Below are positions 24,892-33,619 of a stretch of 64,000 bases of DNA, piece by piece. The stretch lies in NCBI GenBank assembly GCA_964556255.1, contig CAZKVQ010000007.1:13830-77829 (forward strand), given 5' to 3'. The notes under the pieces were generated by a model. It had not been told where the DNA came from, did no database searches, and was given only the letters and a program-made list of their open reading frames with translations. Source of the DNA: JACJWR01 sp964556255. Its GTDB lineage: Bacteria; Actinomycetota; Actinomycetes; S36-B12; UBA10799. How positions within the stretch are numbered: the stretch's first letter is position 1; each line of letters opens with the position of its first letter. A program made the translations under genes and the position numbers.

Positions 24892-25799
24892 TGGCCACCA
24901 TCCCAGGCCCGCGGTGGTTCATCGGAGCGGTTTCGGTAGTGATGTTGGCGGCCTGTTCCGCCGGCGGCGCCGGTGGAGCCCCGAGTCCTGCCGGCGACAA
25001 CTCCCAGGCGACAGCGGCCTCGACCGCGGTTCCGACGGAGACACCCCCCGAGAGCAGTCCAGCCGCGACTTCCACTGAGCCCTCTGCATCTTCGCCCGCC
25101 ACTGCCTCACCTGGCTCGACGTCGAGTGCCACGGGCACAGCGCCTGTCGATCCTGGAGGGGGATTGGCTCCGGCTCCTACCCCGGATCAGGTGCTGGCTG
25201 CGGTAAAGGCATCAGGGGTCAAGCTCAAGGTCGAGGATGGCTGGAATGCGGAATGGGACCTGCCCAGCAGGCAGGCTGACTGGCATCCGGTCGGAGTCAT
25301 GCTGCACCACACCGGAACAGCGGTCGCGGGCAACGCGCCATCCGAGCAGTTTCTGCTGGACTTCGATCAACCGCTACAACTCACACGGTACGACGGGTTG
25401 CAGGGCGGCACCCGGGGAGCGAACTTCCTCGTCGGTCGCGACGGCACCGTCTATTTCATGCGCGCCACCCGCGGGCCGCACGCGGGTACCGGGGACGAAC
25501 TGCGGCTCGGTAACGATGTCATCGAGGCCGACAACGGCAACGGCCGCCTGTACGGAATCGAGATCGAGAGCGCCGGCACCTCCGGCGAGATCCACCCGAA
25601 CGCAGACTTCATCGACGGATTCGGCGAGCAGCAGGTGACGGCGACCGCCAAACTCACCGCGGCGTTGCTCACCCTCATCCATCGCGACGTCACCCACGTC
25701 ATCGACCACAAGGAGTACGCCGGGAGTCGCAAGGACGACCTGGTCGGAAACATGGTCGAGACGTTCCGGCAACGGACGGTGGCCTACCTGCCGCGCTGA
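24888..25799 (+). CDS. Lipoprotein N-acetylmuramoyl-L-alanine amidase (amidase_2/PGRP-like)
   Basis: 303 residues. A signal peptide with lipobox LAAC (Cys near residue 23) is followed by a Ser/Thr/Pro-rich linker to about 90. The amidase_2 domain has zinc ligand His in VMLHHTGTAV, a YGIEIESAG strand and VIDHKEYAG with the second His. It likely trims peptidoglycan outside the membrane. Translation is coupled to the oxidoreductase upstream through an ATGA overlap, an odd pairing of functions. Confidence 0.85.
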   Translation: MMATIPGPRWFIGAVSVVMLAACSAGGAGGAPSPAGDNSQATAASTAVPTETPPESSPAATSTEPSASSPATASPGSTSSATGTAPVDPGGGLAPAPTPDQVLAAVKASGVKLKVEDGWNAEWDLPSRQADWHPVGVMLHHTGTAVAGNAPSEQFLLDFDQPLQLTRYDGLQGGTRGANFLVGRDGTVYFMRATRGPHAGTGDELRLGNDVIEADNGNGRLYGIEIESAGTSGEIHPNADFIDGFGEQQVTATAKLTAALLTLIHRDVTHVIDHKEYAGSRKDDLVGNMVETFRQRTVAYLPR

Positions 25800-25841
25800 G
25801 AGACGACCCGGAGCTGAGACCACCCGGCGCCGATCGACGGC

Positions 25842-26573
25842 CTAGGTGGAATGCGGGCCGGGAAGCCGACGCCACACCACCGACGCGGTCAGCGGCGGTT
25901 CGGTTTCCGCGACATCGGACCTTAGGAAGCGGGTCATCAGTTCGCTCACGGTCGTCCGTCCCGGATCGGGGTATTCAGCGCCGCCACACAGTCGACGGCC
26001 AAGAGCCCGACTGCGGCCGTCCAAGATGTCCGCGTGGCCGAGTTGTTCGACGACGACGTGCGCGGCCGCTGGGGTCGCCCGCGCAAACTGGTCGTGGTTC
26101 ACCGGAGTTGGGGCGCATCGACCGCCGAGACCGGCGCCAATGATCAGGGTGGGGATCGTGAAGACCGCCGGCCTGGCGGTGGCGTCAGGCGCGCTGGCGG
26201 TACGACTCGAGCCGTCCACCGGGTCGATCAGGATGAGACCGGCCAGGAGGTCCTCGCCCTGTTCAGCGAATCGGTTGGCGCATCGCCAAGCTGCCTGGCC
26301 ACCGCGTGAGTGGCCCGCCAGCCAGACCCGATCTGGGCGCCGGCTCGTGTGAACCTCCGAGATGCGCTGGGCAGCGGCCTGTGCCTCCTGTTCGCAACTG
26401 ACCCGTCCCAGCATCGTCGCCGGACTGCGCCGGTACAGCGCCGGGGTGAGCACGTCCACCCCGCGGTCGGCCAGAGGTGCGAGCAGCGTGGTGTAGGCGG
26501 CGGGAGCGATCATGAACCCCGGGAGGAAGACAAGCAGGTCATGGCTGCTTGGAGCCGGTGCCGCCGAGGCCAT
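25842..26573 (-). CDS. Alpha/beta hydrolase (chlorophyllase/dienelactone-like)
   Basis: 243 residues from ATG 26573, one base after the UspA stop. FLPGFMIAPAAYTTLLAPLADRGVDVLTPALYRR is the N-terminal strand-loop. Nucleophile elbow AGHSRGGQAAW (Ser near residue 100), acid strand LILIDPVDGS, and His in VEQLGHADIL. The lid and strand order resemble chlorophyllase-like esterases. No signal peptide. The real natural substrate is unknown. Confidence 0.8.
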   Translation of the reverse strand: MASAAPAPSSHDLLVFLPGFMIAPAAYTTLLAPLADRGVDVLTPALYRRSPATMLGRVSCEQEAQAAAQRISEVHTSRRPDRVWLAGHSRGGQAAWRCANRFAEQGEDLLAGLILIDPVDGSSRTASAPDATARPAVFTIPTLIIGAGLGGRCAPTPVNHDQFARATPAAAHVVVEQLGHADILDGRSRALGRRLCGGAEYPDPGRTTVSELMTRFLRSDVAETEPPLTASVVWRRLPGPHST

Positions 26574-26574
26574 C

Positions 26575-27462
26575 TCAGACGTCCGAACTGCGGGGCACCA
26601 CCACGCAAGGCACCTCGGCACCGTGCACGATGCGGTAGCTGACGTCGCCGAGGAAGACTCGACGCAGGAGGCCACTGCGACCCGACCCCACCATCAGGAT
26701 GTCCTCGTCGCGCCACTCGACCTTGGCGAGCGCACTTGCCACGTCGTTGGCCCGAATGATCTGGGTCGTCAGATGGACACCGGCGGGACAAGCATCGGCG
26801 GCCCGGGTGAACGCGGCGGCGGCCTGCGTTGCCATGCGGTCGAGCTTGTCCTCCTCGGCCTCCCTACTGATCGTCCCGCCGTAGATGCGACTGACGCGCT
26901 CGAGGATCGTTACCAGATGCAGCGAGGCGCCGCTCGCCTCGGCAGTCCGGGCCGCCGCGGCCAGAGCTCGTTGGCCGTCTGCGGTCCCTTGGTAGGCGAC
27001 CACAATCCGGGTGAATCGTTTGGGGGCCCACTCGGCGTACCCGGGTGGAGCGATCAGAACTGGCACTGGCGAGCCGTGGAACAGTCGGTCGGCGGTCGTG
27101 CCCGCAAAGAGTCGTCGAGCGACGCCACCGTGGGCGGAACCGATGACGATACCCACAGCAGCGGCCGACGTTGCGGCATCGGTGAGTCCCTCCGCGTTCG
27201 ACGGCTCGGCCACGCTCAGGTAGCGGGCACCAGGGGGATCGCCCGCGGCCAACCGGGCCCAGGCCAGAACTTCGTCGCTGCGGGTGCGCAGGAACGCCCG
27301 CCACTCCGGGTCCACGGCTCCGCCCGGGAAATCGAAGTCCGTCGGATACACGTTGACGAACACGGGCTCGGCGCCAACCGTGGCGCATGCCGCCAGACCG
27401 AGGGCGATCGCCGACTCGCTGGAGTCGTCATCGCCTCGAGTCCCGATCACGAGGGTATCCAT
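26575..27462 (-). CDS. Tandem universal stress protein
   Basis: 295 residues with two UspA domains. Domain 1 is VIGTRGDDDSSESAIAL to VPVLIAPP (about 4-150); domain 2 is FTRIVVAYQGTADGQRALAAA to EVPCVVVPRSS (about 155-293). The ATP-loop motif is present in both (VIGSAHGGVARR and VGSGRSGLLRR). ATG 27462 has GGGAG 8 bases upstream. It shares an operon with the downstream alpha/beta hydrolase. Confidence 0.9.
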   Translation of the reverse strand: MDTLVIGTRGDDDSSESAIALGLAACATVGAEPVFVNVYPTDFDFPGGAVDPEWRAFLRTRSDEVLAWARLAAGDPPGARYLSVAEPSNAEGLTDAATSAAAVGIVIGSAHGGVARRLFAGTTADRLFHGSPVPVLIAPPGYAEWAPKRFTRIVVAYQGTADGQRALAAAARTAEASGASLHLVTILERVSRIYGGTISREAEEDKLDRMATQAAAAFTRAADACPAGVHLTTQIIRANDVASALAKVEWRDEDILMVGSGRSGLLRRVFLGDVSYRIVHGAEVPCVVVPRSSDV

Positions 27463-27622
27463 CGCCCAACTCCCGTCCCGTGCGCCGCACACCCGCCGTC
27501 GAATCCGTCAGGGACCCGCGGAACACGCTCCCCGTCTACTACCGTAACTCTGACGGATGCGTTTGAGCGGTGCGTGCCGATAGCGGCTGCGAACGATGCA
27601 TCGCCGCGACGAGGGAGGGCGT

Positions 27623-29080
27623 ATGGCAACGTCCCTCACGCGCAGCCTCTTCCGGGTGAAGTCACCCGATGCCCTGTTGTACGAGGCCAGTGGCGCAGAT
27701 ACCGAATCGCCGCACCTGCGCAGGTCCATGGGCGTCTTCGCACTGACACTTTTCTCAGTCGGCTCGATCATCGGCACCGGGATCTTCATCGTGCTCGGGA
27801 CAGCCGTGCCCAAGGCCGGCCCGGCGATCGTGGTGGCCTTCCTGCTGGCCGCCATCGCGTGTATGTTCTCGGCCCTGTCGTACGCCGAACTGGCCAGCAC
27901 CATCCCGGTCTCCGGTTCGAGCTACTCGTATGCGTACGCCACGCTGGGGGAGTTCGTCGCGTGGGTAGTCGGCTGGTGCCTGATGTTGGAGTACGGGCTG
28001 GCGGTGTCCGCCGTGGCCGTCGGTTGGGGTCAGTACCTCAATGCCTTCCTGGTCGACGCCATGGACATGCAACTACCGACCGCCATCATCGCCCCGCCCG
28101 GCGGCGGCGGCGTCGTGAACCTCTCGGCCGTACTGGTCATCGTGCTCTGCTCGGCGTTCCTCATCCGCGGCACATCGGAGTCCGCCACTCTCAACTCCGC
28201 GATGGTACTGCTGAAGATCGCCATCCTGCTCTTTTTCTGCGTAGTGGCATTCACGGCGTTCACGCCGGGGAACTTCGCCCCGTTCGCGCCGCTCGGGGTG
28301 GCCGGAATCGGGGCGGCGGCGGGCAAGGTGTTCTTCTCCTTCATCGGCTTCGACGGTGTCTCGACAGCCGGCGAGGAAGCGAAGAACGCTTCGCGTGATC
28401 TGCCTATCGCCATCATCGCTTCACTGGTGATCGTGGCCACGGTCTACGTCCTCGTGGCGGTTGCGGCGATCGGCGCACAGCCTTGGCAGAGCTTCGAGGG
28501 CAGTGGCGAGGAGGCGGTACTCGCACAGATCGCAGGAAAGGTGACCGGGGGTTCGTGGGCGCCCATCATCATCGCGCTTGGCGCCGTGGTCTCGATCTTC
28601 TCCGTAGTGCTGGTGACCATGTACGGCCACACCCGCATCTTGTTCGCCATGGGCCGCGACGGTCTGCTGCCGAAGGTCTTCACGACTGTGAGTCCGCGCA
28701 CCCAGACGCCGGTGTGGAACACCCTGATCGTCACGGTCGTCGTTGCTCTGCTGGCGGCCTTCGTCAGCCTCGACCAGTTGTCCGACGCCACCAGCATCGG
28801 CACGCTCGTCGCCTTCATCGTGGTGAATATCGGCGTGATAGTCCTGCGGCGGACGCGGCCTGACCTGCCGCGGAAGTTCAGGGTCCCGTGGGGTCCGATC
28901 CTGCCCGTCATGGGAATCCTGCTGAACGTGTACCTGCTGACCAGCCTGGGTCACCTGACCTGGGTGGCCTTCGGTGTCTGGATGGTGCTCGGCCTGGCAA
29001 TCTACTTCGGCTACGGGCGTCGCCGGTCGAAACTCAACAGCCACCCGGAGGAGATCGGCCCCCATGGGGCACGCGACTAG
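27623..29080 (+). CDS. APC-family amino acid permease
   Basis: 485 residues with about 12 transmembrane helices. The first helix motif GSIIGTGIFIVLG is the APC substrate-binding signature, followed by SYAELASTIPVSGSSYSYAYATLGE, which is characteristic of CAT/YfnA-type basic amino acid transporters. FFSFIGFDGVSTAGEE is the conserved helix 6 region. ATG 27623 has GGAGGG upstream. Import of cationic amino acids across the cytoplasmic membrane is likely. Confidence 0.92.
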   Translation: MATSLTRSLFRVKSPDALLYEASGADTESPHLRRSMGVFALTLFSVGSIIGTGIFIVLGTAVPKAGPAIVVAFLLAAIACMFSALSYAELASTIPVSGSSYSYAYATLGEFVAWVVGWCLMLEYGLAVSAVAVGWGQYLNAFLVDAMDMQLPTAIIAPPGGGGVVNLSAVLVIVLCSAFLIRGTSESATLNSAMVLLKIAILLFFCVVAFTAFTPGNFAPFAPLGVAGIGAAAGKVFFSFIGFDGVSTAGEEAKNASRDLPIAIIASLVIVATVYVLVAVAAIGAQPWQSFEGSGEEAVLAQIAGKVTGGSWAPIIIALGAVVSIFSVVLVTMYGHTRILFAMGRDGLLPKVFTTVSPRTQTPVWNTLIVTVVVALLAAFVSLDQLSDATSIGTLVAFIVVNIGVIVLRRTRPDLPRKFRVPWGPILPVMGILLNVYLLTSLGHLTWVAFGVWMVLGLAIYFGYGRRRSKLNSHPEEIGPHGARD

Positions 29081-29110
29081 CCGGTGGGGCGTGCGCGGGA
29101 CTAGTCGTGT
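29071..29110 (+). terminator. Hairpin after the APC permease
   Basis: ACGCGACTAG (29071-29080) pairs with CTAGTCGTGT (29101-29110) in a 10-bp stem with one G-U pair and a 20-base loop. It includes the permease stop codon and lies just before the iron box. There is no T tract. Confidence 0.5.
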
Positions 29111-29113
29111 ACC

Positions 29114-29132
29114 TTAGGTAAGGCATACCTAA
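29114..29132. promoter_or_regulatory. IdeR/DtxR iron box upstream of FTR1
   Basis: TTAGGTAAGGCATACCTAA is a near-perfect 19-bp palindrome and matches the DtxR/IdeR consensus (TTAGGTTAGSCTAACCTAA) in all but a few central positions. It lies about 100 bases upstream of the FTR1 start. Iron-loaded IdeR would repress the gene when iron is sufficient. Confidence 0.9.
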
Positions 29133-29234
29133 GTTGGGCCGGCCGCCTTGATGAGACGATGGCGCCGGATAGCATTCGATTACGGCGCACGCCCCGGCTG
29201 GGCGCGGGCCGAACGGCCAGGAACAGGGGATCAC

Positions 29235-30077
29235 GTGCTGTCGAACTACCTGATCGGACTCCGAGAGGGGCTGGAGGCCTCCCTCGTCGTGGGGATTCTC
29301 ATCGCCTACCTGGTCCGTACCGGCAACAGGGACAAGATCCGGCTGGTCTGGTTCGGCGTGCTGGCGGCCGTGGTGCTCTCCCTCATCTTCGGTGCAGCAT
29401 TGAGTTTCACCAGTGCCGCTATGAGTTTCCGAGCTCAGGAGGCGTTCGGCGGAGTCCTGTCGATCGTGGCCGTCGGCTTCGTCACCTGGATGGTCTTCTG
29501 GATGAAGTCCGCGGCCCGTGGCCTGAAAGGTGAACTCCACGGTCGACTCGACAAGGCTCTGGCGGCCGGTGGATTCGCGCTGGCGATCGTTGCGTTCGTG
29601 GCTGTTGTCAGGGAAGGACTTGAGACGGCGCTGTTCCTGTTCGCCGCTGTGAAGGCCACGGGCGAAAGCGCTGTGCCCTTGCTGGGTGCCACGCTGGGAC
29701 TCGGTACAGCGGCCTTCTTAGGTTGGTTGATCTACCGCGGGGCGCTGAAGCTCAATCTGGCGACCTTCTTCAAGTGGACTGGCGCTGCACTGATAGTTGT
29801 TGCGGCGGGTGTGCTCGCCTATGGGGTCCACGATCTGCAGGAGGCGGGCGTGCTGCCGGGAATCACCTCCCTGGCCTGGGACATCTCAGCGCAGATGCCG
29901 CCGTCGAGTTGGTACGCCTCGCTGCTGCGCGGCACCATCAACTTCACCCCGGAAACAACCTGGCTGCAGGCCTTCGCCTGGTTGGCGTACATCATCCCGG
30001 TGATGTACCTCTACCTGCGTCCCGCGCCCAAGAAGGCCCCGGTAGCCGCCCCGAGCCAGGTCAGCGCCAGTGCCTGA
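29235..30077 (+). CDS. efeU: FTR1/EfeU-family iron permease
   Basis: 280 residues with seven hydrophobic helices. Two REGLE motifs (LREGLEASLV near residue 9 and VREGLETALF near 120) are the iron-binding signatures of FTR1. GTG 29235 has AGGGG upstream and starts directly before the first helix (LSNYLIGLREGLE). An IdeR box lies upstream. The next gene encodes an EfeO-like cupredoxin domain, but no DyP-type EfeB follows. Confidence 0.92.
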   Translation: MLSNYLIGLREGLEASLVVGILIAYLVRTGNRDKIRLVWFGVLAAVVLSLIFGAALSFTSAAMSFRAQEAFGGVLSIVAVGFVTWMVFWMKSAARGLKGELHGRLDKALAAGGFALAIVAFVAVVREGLETALFLFAAVKATGESAVPLLGATLGLGTAAFLGWLIYRGALKLNLATFFKWTGAALIVVAAGVLAYGVHDLQEAGVLPGITSLAWDISAQMPPSSWYASLLRGTINFTPETTWLQAFAWLAYIIPVMYLYLRPAPKKAPVAAPSQVSASA

Positions 30078-30132
30078 CCTACGCCAGGACCCGTCCCGCC
30101 CGAATGATGCCCCTTCGAAGGAGAGTTCCCGC

Positions 30133-30546
30133 ATGCCGCCCGCCCGCAGTGTCACCGCCATCGCCCTGGCCGTCAGCTCGTTGGGTCTCCTGGTGGCCTG
30201 CGGTGACGGTGGCTCGGCGGCCGGCAGCGCCTCGGCAAAGCCGACCTTCAGCTCGGTACCCACGAACGATGTCACCGTGCAGGCGACGGACAGTGCCTGC
30301 CAACTGAGTTCCTCCACGCTCACCGCAGGGAAGGTGACCGTGACAGCCACCTCCAGCGCCGGTGGTGAGACCGAGGTTTACCTCTACGGCCAGGAGAACG
30401 GGAACTACACCAAGATCATGGGTGAGGTCGAGGGTCTGACGAGCGGCCTCACGAAGGCCTTCACCGCTGACGTACCGGCGGGGACCTACGAACTCGTGTG
30501 CAAGTCCGACGGCAAAGAACTGCGCGTCCCGGTCACCGCGAAGTGA
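30133..30546 (+). CDS. EfeO-like cupredoxin-domain lipoprotein
   Basis: 137 residues. Lipoprotein signal with LLVAC (Cys near residue 23). The mature part is one cupredoxin fold with ATDSACQLSSSTLTAG and a late KAFTADVPAGTYELVCKSDG segment, as in the N-terminal domain of EfeO. The M75 peptidase-like domain of full EfeO is absent. AAGGAGAG lies 8-9 bases before ATG 30133. It probably hands iron to the FTR1 permease in the same operon. Confidence 0.85.
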   Translation: MPPARSVTAIALAVSSLGLLVACGDGGSAAGSASAKPTFSSVPTNDVTVQATDSACQLSSSTLTAGKVTVTATSSAGGETEVYLYGQENGNYTKIMGEVEGLTSGLTKAFTADVPAGTYELVCKSDGKELRVPVTAK

Positions 30547-30561
30547 CGTCGGGACGCGCAG
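30520..30561. terminator. Strong hairpin overlapping the end of the cupredoxin gene
   Basis: CTGCGCGTCCCG (30520-30531) pairs perfectly with CGGGACGCGCAG (30550-30561); an inner GTCAC/GTGAC pair extends it to 17 bp with a 2-base bulge. The stop codon lies in the inner arm. TTCCGTTGTT follows. It also lies just past the end of the minus-strand DUF4333 gene and may serve both. Confidence 0.85.
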
Positions 30562-30577
30562 TTCCGTTGTTCGATCG

Positions 30578-31201
30578 CTACTGCGTCGGGGTCGCTGCCG
30601 GGCTCTGAGCCTGATCGCCTCCGGCCGCTGTCTCGTCGCCCTGCTGGAGCTTCCACGTGATATTGCCGTCGGAATCGGTCACCGTCACAACGACAGTGCC
30701 CGTCTGAGAAGCCCCAGCCGCGCTGGTCCCGGACACGGTGCAGTCGAACGTGGCTTGCGGTGCGGCCACATAGATTCCGTTGGTCGCGCCCTGTGGCTCA
30801 CAGGTCGTCTTCCAATCACCGGGGATCTGTTGGGCGAGTTGCTCGGAGATCTTCGTCTGCGCCTTCTCCAAGGACAGGAACGCCTGCTCCGACTTGTAGG
30901 AGACGTTGCCTTTGTCGTCATTCTGGGTGACCGCCAGGTTTACCTGCTGGCCATTGACGGTGGCTGAACACTGGAAGGTGCCACCCTGCTGGGGCTTGAT
31001 GTCGCTCGGGCAGGACACCGTGACCTGCGCCCCGGGCGCGACCTCGTTGATCTTCGCCGTGATCGTGTTCTGAAGCTTCTGAGCGTCGAGGTTAGAGCTA
31101 CCACAGGCTGCCAAAGTGACGCCCGCGAGCGCGAGGGTCGCGACCCCGACACCCCGGGTAACCGCCCGCCGGGCCCCAGGATTCTGCGTTCCGATACTCA
31201 T
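30578..31201 (-). CDS. DUF4333-domain lipoprotein
   Basis: 207 residues from ATG 31201. Lipoprotein signal with lipobox LAAC. The mature N-terminal half (KLQNTITAKINEVAPGAQVTVSCPSDIKPQQGG, CSATVNGQQVNLAVTQNDDKG) is a DUF4333 domain with a conserved Cys pair. The C-terminal half repeats a similar Cys-containing pattern. These are actinobacterial lipoproteins of unknown function. The tail is low-complexity (Ala/Gln/Pro/Thr). Confidence 0.85.
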   Translation of the reverse strand: MSIGTQNPGARRAVTRGVGVATLALAGVTLAACGSSNLDAQKLQNTITAKINEVAPGAQVTVSCPSDIKPQQGGTFQCSATVNGQQVNLAVTQNDDKGNVSYKSEQAFLSLEKAQTKISEQLAQQIPGDWKTTCEPQGATNGIYVAAPQATFDCTVSGTSAAGASQTGTVVVTVTDSDGNITWKLQQGDETAAGGDQAQSPAATPTQ

Positions 31202-31535
31202 GTCCATCCCCATCTCTTCCGGCACTCGCCGAACTGATCTTGAAGGTCGGGCGGGACGCCCGCATCCTGTTTCGGGTGCAGCCTAGCGCCGTAGGCGGAG
31301 GCCTCCCAAGTTTCTCGGCGCGCGTCCCGACATCGGTCCGCGGAGTTGAGGAGGTGAAACTGGCACGAACGGAGGAGATGTGGCCTGGGTCACACTCTCG
31401 AGGGTAACTTTGCGTGATTCCAAGCATGGCTTCTGGCCCAATCAGGGCATTGGGGATCGGCCGAAAGGACTATCCACAGGATGTCCCCACTGTGCACAAA
31501 CCCGTGGATGATGCTCCAGTGGCTAGCCTGGCCCC
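31202..31535. other. Divergent intergenic region, no gene seen
   Basis: The 334 bases between the DUF4333 and YceI genes hold no convincing ORF with an RBS. CTATCCACAGG near 31469 resembles a DnaA box but stands alone. Promoters for both genes should lie here. Confidence 0.6.
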
Positions 31536-32075
31536 ATGCAGACCGTCGAGTTGGGCCCCGAAAATGGCACGTTGACGCTGTCCACAGGGGTGGAGGGCAG
31601 CGCAGCACGAATGGGTCATGCGCTAACCCTGGAGTTCGAGGACTGGCGGGCGACGGTCGACTTCAACGGCGAAACCCCGGTGGCCGTGGACCTGACTATT
31701 CACGTGGCCAGTCTCCAGGTGGTGCGGGCCTCGGGCGGCCTTAAGCCGCTCAGTGACGGCGACCGTCGAGCCATCGTGAAGAATGCGGTGGGCGTCCTCG
31801 ATGCCGAACGGCAACCGACCGCATCCTTCACCAGTACTTCGCTGGTCCCAGCCGGGCAGCAGTACACGCTCTCTGGTAGCGCCACCATCGCGGGCGTCGA
31901 TAGCGCGGCGGAAGTCCGGGTGGTCGCTGCGGACGCTGGCGATCACTGGAATGTCACTGCTGAGACGACGATCCGGCACTCCGACTTCGGGTTGAAGCCC
32001 TACAGCACCATGCTGGGCGCACTGCGGGTGTCGGACGCGGTGCAGATCGTGTTCGAGGCCGCGATCGGCAAGTAG
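31536..32075 (+). CDS. YceI-family lipid-binding-like protein
   Basis: 179 residues. The YceI/lipocalin-like beta pattern is visible: STGVEGSAARMGHALTLEFEDW, a VDLTIHVASLQVVRASGG strand, the AIVKNAVGVLDAERQPTASFTSTS conversion motif and DFGLKPYSTMLGALRVSD. No signal peptide, so the protein is probably cytosolic. Bacterial YceI proteins bind isoprenoids or lipids; the ligand here is unknown. Confidence 0.85.
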   Translation: MQTVELGPENGTLTLSTGVEGSAARMGHALTLEFEDWRATVDFNGETPVAVDLTIHVASLQVVRASGGLKPLSDGDRRAIVKNAVGVLDAERQPTASFTSTSLVPAGQQYTLSGSATIAGVDSAAEVRVVAADAGDHWNVTAETTIRHSDFGLKPYSTMLGALRVSDAVQIVFEAAIGK

Positions 32076-32086
32076 CGCCCCGGGCG

Positions 32087-32616
32087 TCAGTTACCAGCGG
32101 CCGCAACCCACACGATCAACACAACGACTGCGATCGCGTACAGCACGAGGCCGGCTATCCCCAGCCAGAATCCCCATGTGGCGAGGTTCTTGTTCGTGGC
32201 CAGTCCCTGATCAGCCTTCTTTCGACCGATGACGCCGAAGATGATCGCCAGCACCGGAGCGGCGACGAAGAGATAACCCAACAAGGGGATGAAGTAGGCG
32301 CAAGGCAGGACGCTGACGATGCCCAGGATCAACGCCGCCGTCCCGAATCCGTTCTGGGGGGGTCGGCCAGTGGGGTAGGTGACCTGGCTCGGTGGCGGCG
32401 GTAGTGGCAGCGGTGGGAGCGCACCCGCGGACGGAGGCGGTACCGGCAGAGGTGGTGGTGCGGCNNNNNNNNNNNNNNNNNNNNNNNNNNNNNNNNNNNN
32501 NNNNNNNNNNNNNNNNNNNNNNNNNNNNNNNNNNNNNNNNNNNNNNNNNNNNNNNNNNNNNNNNAGTACGGGTCGATGCTGACCTCACGCAGCAGGCTAG
32601 CGCCAGTCCGGCGCAT
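32087..32616 (-). CDS. Pro-rich DUF4190 membrane protein (interrupted by gap)
   Basis: The C-terminal part has two helices with the DUF4190 pattern (FGTAALILGIVSVLPCAYFIP, FGVIGRKKADQG, WGFWLGIAGLVLYAIAVVVLIVWV). In-frame translation upstream of the only internal TTG gives a long Pro-rich stretch that runs into the 100-N gap. On the other side an ATG at 32616 begins a short open frame. Because the gap length is unknown, the start and frame across it are inferred. Function unknown. Confidence 0.65.
32465..32564. other. Assembly gap of 100 N in the Pro-rich coding repeat
   Basis: 100 N flanked on the 32333-32464 side by Pro-rich coding repeats (many CCA/CCG/CCT codons on the minus strand). The true length is unknown. 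Confidence 0.95.
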
Positions 32617-32668
32617 TTGACCGCCGGATTGACCGCCCCGCCGGTTGACGGCGGAGGCCTGTCGTCAA

Positions 32669-33619
32669 CTAGTCGGCAACGACCAGACGATCGCGCCCTG
32701 ACTGTTTCGCGGCGTAGAGCGCCCGATCGGCGGCGGCCATCACCTCGTCCAGTTCGATTGCGCCGTCGCTGGCAGCCACACCAACGCTCACGGTGACACT
32801 GATCGGATGTTCCGTCGCCAGCGGCGACAACGCGGCTGGAATGTTCATCCGGATCCGATGCGCAATCGCTGTCGCGGCCTCGCGATGGGCAGCAGGTAGC
32901 ACGACCACGAACTCGTCACCGCCGGTTCGACAGGCAACGTCCTGCCTGCGCGCTGACATGCGCAGTGCCGATCCGAGCTTGGTGAGCAACTGGTCCCCGA
33001 AAGGGTGGCCCTGGGTGTCATTGACGGCCTTGAAGTTGTCGACGTCCAGGGATATGACCGCACCCCCGGGGGTCGGTGAGTTGCGCCATGCCTCTTGGGC
33101 GACGACGTCGAAACCCCGTCGGTTCAACAAACCCGTCAGCGGGTCGATAAGGGCCTTGACTTTCCACTCGTTGAGCTGAGTTACCTCGGCTGAGATGTCG
33201 CGTTCGATCGCGGCAAAGTGCGTGATCCTCCCGTCGGAATCGACCAGCGGGAAGATGTGCATGTCGAGCCAATACTCGGTCCCGTCCTTCGCGTAGTTGA
33301 GAATGGCGCCGTCGAAAGGCGCACCTTGCTGCAGAGCCTCGCGCACCTGCCTGCGCGTCTCGGCGTCGGTAGTCGTCGGGTCTTGCAGGAATCGGGGGCT
33401 GCGTCCGATCACCTCCTCCGGCCGATATCCGGTCAGTCGGGTGAAGGCCTCGTTCACATAGACGATCCGCGGCCCCGGCTCATCCAGGGGTTCAGCCTCG
33501 GTGATGATGATGACATCCAAGGCGCGAAACACCAGTTGTCCCAACAGGCCCTCTCGTAGGGCTGGCATGGCCGTCGTTGGCTCGCCTGCGGGGAGGGACT
33601 CGTCGCCCGGCAGTGTCAC
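32669..33619 (-). CDS. PAS (LOV-like)-GGDEF diguanylate cyclase
   Basis: 316 residues. GTG 33619 has GGAGG about 8 bases upstream. The PAS domain (about 25-145) reads like a LOV domain (NEAFTRLTGYRPEEVIGRSPRFLQDP) but the flavin-reactive Cys of GRNCRFLQ is Pro here, so it is probably not a photoreceptor of the normal type. The GGDEF domain (about 150-310) keeps RTGGDEFVVVLP and the DVDNFKAVND motif, so it likely makes cyclic di-GMP. No EAL domain. No I-site RxxD is obvious. Confidence 0.9.
   Translation of the reverse strand: MTLPGDESLPAGEPTTAMPALREGLLGQLVFRALDVIIITEAEPLDEPGPRIVYVNEAFTRLTGYRPEEVIGRSPRFLQDPTTTDAETRRQVREALQQGAPFDGAILNYAKDGTEYWLDMHIFPLVDSDGRITHFAAIERDISAEVTQLNEWKVKALIDPLTGLLNRRGFDVVAQEAWRNSPTPGGAVISLDVDNFKAVNDTQGHPFGDQLLTKLGSALRMSARRQDVACRTGGDEFVVVLPAAHREAATAIAHRIRMNIPAALSPLATEHPISVTVSVGVAASDGAIELDEVMAAADRALYAAKQSGRDRLVVAD

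Noticed and set aside
26512..28398. Plus-strand ORF of 628 residues
   Set aside because: Overlaps the UspA and hydrolase genes on the other strand and the start of the APC permease. No domain, biased composition.
31460..31500. DnaA-box-like CTATCCACAGG as a possible replication origin
   Set aside because: Only one degenerate box, no AT-rich stretch and no dnaA, dnaN or gyr gene nearby.
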